DNA from: Circinella minor
Lineage: Eukaryota > Mucoromycota > Mucoromycetes > Mucorales > Lichtheimiaceae
NCBI GenBank assembly: GCA_016758965.1
Contig: JAEPRB010000279.1
Coordinates: forward strand, 1 to 48,344
Reading direction: 5' to 3'
Length of the DNA: 48,344 bases
Position numbers and translations under genes: made by a program. The notes under the pieces are model-generated. The model saw only the letters and a list, made by a program, of their open reading frames with translations, was not told the origin of the DNA and made no database searches. Of this stretch, positions 38,834-48,344 are shown piece after piece (position 1 is the first letter of the stretch; each line of letters begins with the position of its first letter).

Positions 38834-40428
38834 TACCAATAAAATAGATTTAGAGTGATTAGGTGAACACTGTTTAATAATGGTGTTGGGTTGATAATAA
38901 AGAAAATTAATAGAAGAGTAATTGTTGCAATAACTAAACTACTTGAAGTTGCTAATTCTCCGGCGAGTACCGGTCGGATTTGGGCTGCACCCATATCCGA
39001 TCCTTTATTTGAATCAGATGAACTCAGCTCTGCTGATTGAGCCAATGAAGGCATTGGAGATACCATCTCCGATGCTGGAGTCGGATCAAAATGAATAACT
39101 TTAATAACTCTTAAATAATATGCAGCACTAACTACACTTACTAAAATAGCTACAAATGCTAAGAAGAAGTTTCCGTTATGAGTTGCTGCGTATAAAACCA
39201 TCTGTTTACCAAAGAATCCTACTAGAGGAGGGATACCTGCCATAGAGAATAAACAAATTGCAAGACTTAATCCAAGTAAAGGATTTACTTTAAATTGACC
39301 TTTCAATTGGTTAATGTATTGAATTGGTGAATAAATAGATAATCCTTTAGTTTGTAATAAGTAACCAAATGCAACTAAGATGAAGAATACATTAATGTTT
39401 GTTAATGAATATTGGATTAGATAGAATAAGAATGATTCTACTGATTCTTCGTTATTAATAGCTAATGCTAATAGTAAAAATCCTACATGAGAAATTGTAC
39501 TATATGTTAATAATCGTTTAATTCTATATTGAGCTAATCCACCAATAGTACCAACTAGAAGTGATAATAATGAACTAATTAATAATAAATATGTCCATGA
39601 AGACCAATTAGCTAATTGAGTAAATCCTTGGAATTCTAAAATGAAAACTAAGAAAGCAATTTTTGGCATTGTTGTTAACCAAGTTGTTACTACTGTAGGT
39701 ACTCCATCATATACGTCTGGAGCCCAATTATGGAATGGGGCTGCAGATACTTTGAATAATAAACCTACCATAATTAGTAATACACTAATTTCAATAGCTG
39801 TATTTGCTGTAGTTGTAGAACATAACATATATAATCCTTCAAAACTAGTTAGTCCTGTGAAACCATATAATAAACTACTTCCTAATAAGATTAAAGCTGA
39901 AGATAAACTTCCTAATAAGAAATATTTTAATCCGGCTGCTGTTGCAGATTCAGATTCTCTATAAATAGTAGCTAAAATATATACAGCAAAACTTTGTAAT
40001 TCAATAGATAAGAACATAGATACTAAGTCACTACTTGAAATTAAACTACTCATACCTAATACAGAAAATAAAGCAATAAGAGGATATTCAGCTAATACTG
40101 ATAATCCTTTACCCTTATTTACTAAAGTTGAATTTAATCCATTAGATGATAAAGTTTGTGCTCCACCGGCTTTTGAACTTAATAAAAGTACTAAAGCCCC
40201 TAATAAATAAATAAATACATCAATACTTTGAGTAATAGTTGTAACTTGAAATAATCCACCGAACACTCCTACTCCAGAACCGATTAAATCAATATAAAGT
40301 GAATTATATGATAATAATGCAGAGAAAAGTAGTAGAATAATTGTGATTCGATTAAAATAAATCGCAGGGATTCGAAGGGAAAATAGGGCAATCGCTAAAA
40401 TCATGGTTAATACACCGAATAAAACCAT
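38833..40428 (-). CDS. nad2: NADH dehydrogenase subunit 2
   Basis: 531-residue antiporter-like subunit of complex I, intronless. Channel stretches: [39 protein letters not shown] and [21 protein letters not shown] hydrophilic, Ser-rich segment near residue 470 ([14 protein letters not shown]) lies before the last helix. ATG start; TAA shares a base with the nad3 start, so the two are co-transcribed. Confidence 0.97.
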   Translation of the reverse strand: MVLFGVLTMILAIALFSLRIPAIYFNRITIILLLFSALLSYNSLYIDLIGSGVGVFGGLFQVTTITQSIDVFIYLLGALVLLLSSKAGGAQTLSSNGLNSTLVNKGKGLSVLAEYPLIALFSVLGMSSLISSSDLVSMFLSIELQSFAVYILATIYRESESATAAGLKYFLLGSLSSALILLGSSLLYGFTGLTSFEGLYMLCSTTTANTAIEISVLLIMVGLLFKVSAAPFHNWAPDVYDGVPTVVTTWLTTMPKIAFLVFILEFQGFTQLANWSSWTYLLLISSLLSLLVGTIGGLAQYRIKRLLTYSTISHVGFLLLALAINNEESVESFLFYLIQYSLTNINVFFILVAFGYLLQTKGLSIYSPIQYINQLKGQFKVNPLLGLSLAICLFSMAGIPPLVGFFGKQMVLYAATHNGNFFLAFVAILVSVVSAAYYLRVIKVIHFDPTPASEMVSPMPSLAQSAELSSSDSNKGSDMGAAQIRPVLAGELATSSSLVIATITLLLIFFIINPTPLLNSVHLITLNLFYW

Positions 40429-40732
40429 TACTCACTTAACAACTAGCCTGTGTGCTAAAGCACACAGGTGAGGAGGGCCGTTAAACGGCCCCTTAAATAT
40501 ATTCGTATGATAATTATATACTAATTATAATGTAAATAATTAATTTCCCGGGGCGGACGCCCCGTACCCCCAAGTGCGGGGTGAACCCAACCCGGGGAAA
40601 AAAGAGTCCAGAGCAGAAATCTGCTCTTTGAACTCGGATCAGGGCGAGGACATCCGAGCCTGAGTCTATTACTTATAGGACCGCGGGTCCGACCCCAAAA
40701 ATTAATCCTCAGCCCCGGCGGCGCTATCTATG
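40429..40732. other. Intergenic upstream of nad2
   Basis: Hairpins (CCTGTGTGC...GCACACAGG at 40447-40469; GAGCAGA...TCTGCTC at 40611-40628). No gene. Confidence 0.55.
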
Positions 40733-41095
40733 GAGGTGAACGTTAACGCGTTGCGGTCCAGGAGGGTACATGCTGAACATGTACGGACTTATCAGATCAC
40801 AAGAACTGGTAAGACCGGTAGGTAAGGATCTTGTTGTCTCAGACACAAGACACCCTACACCTCGATGGGTCGTGAACAAGGAAGACGTGCTAGTCATGTC
40901 GAAAGCCGATCGAATCTGGGACGAGATGTATAAAACCTTTAAATTACAACACATCCTGAGGGACTTCAGACCCGTGGGTGTCAAGCCCCTAAATCGGAGC
41001 CAGCTGGCCCTTCTTCTGTGCAAGGCTAAATTGGGGGGGCTTTGCCCCCCCCCACTTCTGCCCGCGGGCTTCGCCCGCGGGCTGAAAGCTTGAAA
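40733..41095. other. Second GC-balanced island with protein-like frames
   Basis: About 360 bases with balanced composition. The plus frame from 40770 (107 codons) reads like a protein (IRSQELVRPVGKDLVVSDTR, then VVNKEDVLVMSKADRIWDEM, RDFRPVGVKPLNRSQ) before running into a GC hairpin near 41035-41085; the minus frame 40724-41197 is probably its shadow. Codon use is unlike core genes. Not recognised. It abuts arm 2 of the inverted repeat. Confidence 0.45.
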
Positions 41096-41108
41096 TGTAA
41101 AACCAGAC

Positions 41109-41252
41109 AATATTAATCGACTATTTAGTTTCCCATTTATTATAATGGTACTTATAGAATCTACCACGAAAAGGTAAGTCGATCCTGTGTAAAGCACAGA
41201 TATACAAAGATTCCCCCGGCCGGGGTTGTATTTAAGATTCCAGGGGGGTTAT
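41109..41252 (-). repeat. 144-bp inverted repeat, arm 2
   Basis: Reverse complement of 11459-11602 with one mismatch. It lies between the GC-balanced island and the 3' end of cox1 and includes structured repeat copy 3. Confidence 0.95.
41115..41184 (-). ncRNA. Structured repeat element, copy 3
   Basis: Identical to copy 2 (11527-11596) in the opposite orientation, as part of the inverted repeat. On this strand it lies about 75 bases beyond the cox1 stop. Confidence 0.6.
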
Positions 41253-41260
41253 TAATTTAA

Positions 41261-48306
<7,046 letters not shown>

Positions 48307-48344
48307 ATTAGAAGTTGTTATAATCCTTTTTTTTATTATTACTT

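Noticed and set aside
40724..41197. 157-codon minus-strand ORF
   Set aside because: It includes the inverted repeat and a GC hairpin and reads Ser/Arg-rich; the plus frame is the more protein-like.

Overview
The window is a complete mitochondrial genome of an early-diverging fungus. It carries the full fungal respiratory set (cox1-3, cob, atp6/8/9, nad1-6, nad4L), both rRNAs, a bacteria-like mitochondrial RNase P RNA (rnpB), 24 good tRNA genes, 13 group I introns and many GC-rich hairpin insertions. A bacteria-like rnpB, single-copy tRNAs scattered on both strands, GC-rich hairpins and C-terminal gene duplications next to homing endonucleases are known from zygomycete-type fungi (Mucoromycota in the broad sense), so I infer that placement; I cannot name the genus. 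rps3 was not seen. The first and last 127 bases are identical, so the molecule maps as a circle of 48,217 bp opened just 5' of cox1.

Layout. 1-1970 (minus): the cox1 start, trnL(UAA), trnM, rnpB, trnM, trnY. 1970-3380: gene-free with short tandem repeats. 3380-7700 (plus): trnC, K, W, I, S, F, then nad4L-nad5 overlapping by one base. 7.7-8.4 kb: a structured repeat and a small-ORF cassette. 8.4-9.8 kb (minus): nad4. 10.1-10.7 kb: an unexplained GC-rich island. 11.1 kb (plus): atp8, then one arm of a 144-bp inverted repeat. 11.85-19.7 kb (minus): trnN, nad6, nad1, trnT, trnQ, rnl (5' to 3' order on that strand). 20-31.8 kb (mostly plus): a tRNA battery, cox3, cob, rns. 32-48.3 kb (minus, 5' to 3'): cox1, nad2-nad3, atp6, cox2, trnE, atp9.

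How it works together. The proteins form the core of complexes I, III, IV and V; rRNAs, tRNAs and rnpB RNA serve translation and tRNA processing. Core genes appear to use the standard code: the only trnW has anticodon CCA, core frames contain no TGA, all end in TAA, and nad5 avoids ATA. Two mobile-type ORFs break these rules with TGA at conserved Trp positions. The accessory layer is the interesting part: two families of group I introns, LAGLIDADG and GIY-YIG endonucleases, a triplicated atp9 3' end, a family of small ORFs bordered by a recurrent C-rich 3' motif, a three-copy structured RNA-like element with compensatory changes, and several GC-hairpin families, some inserted into rnpB and in frame into endonuclease genes.
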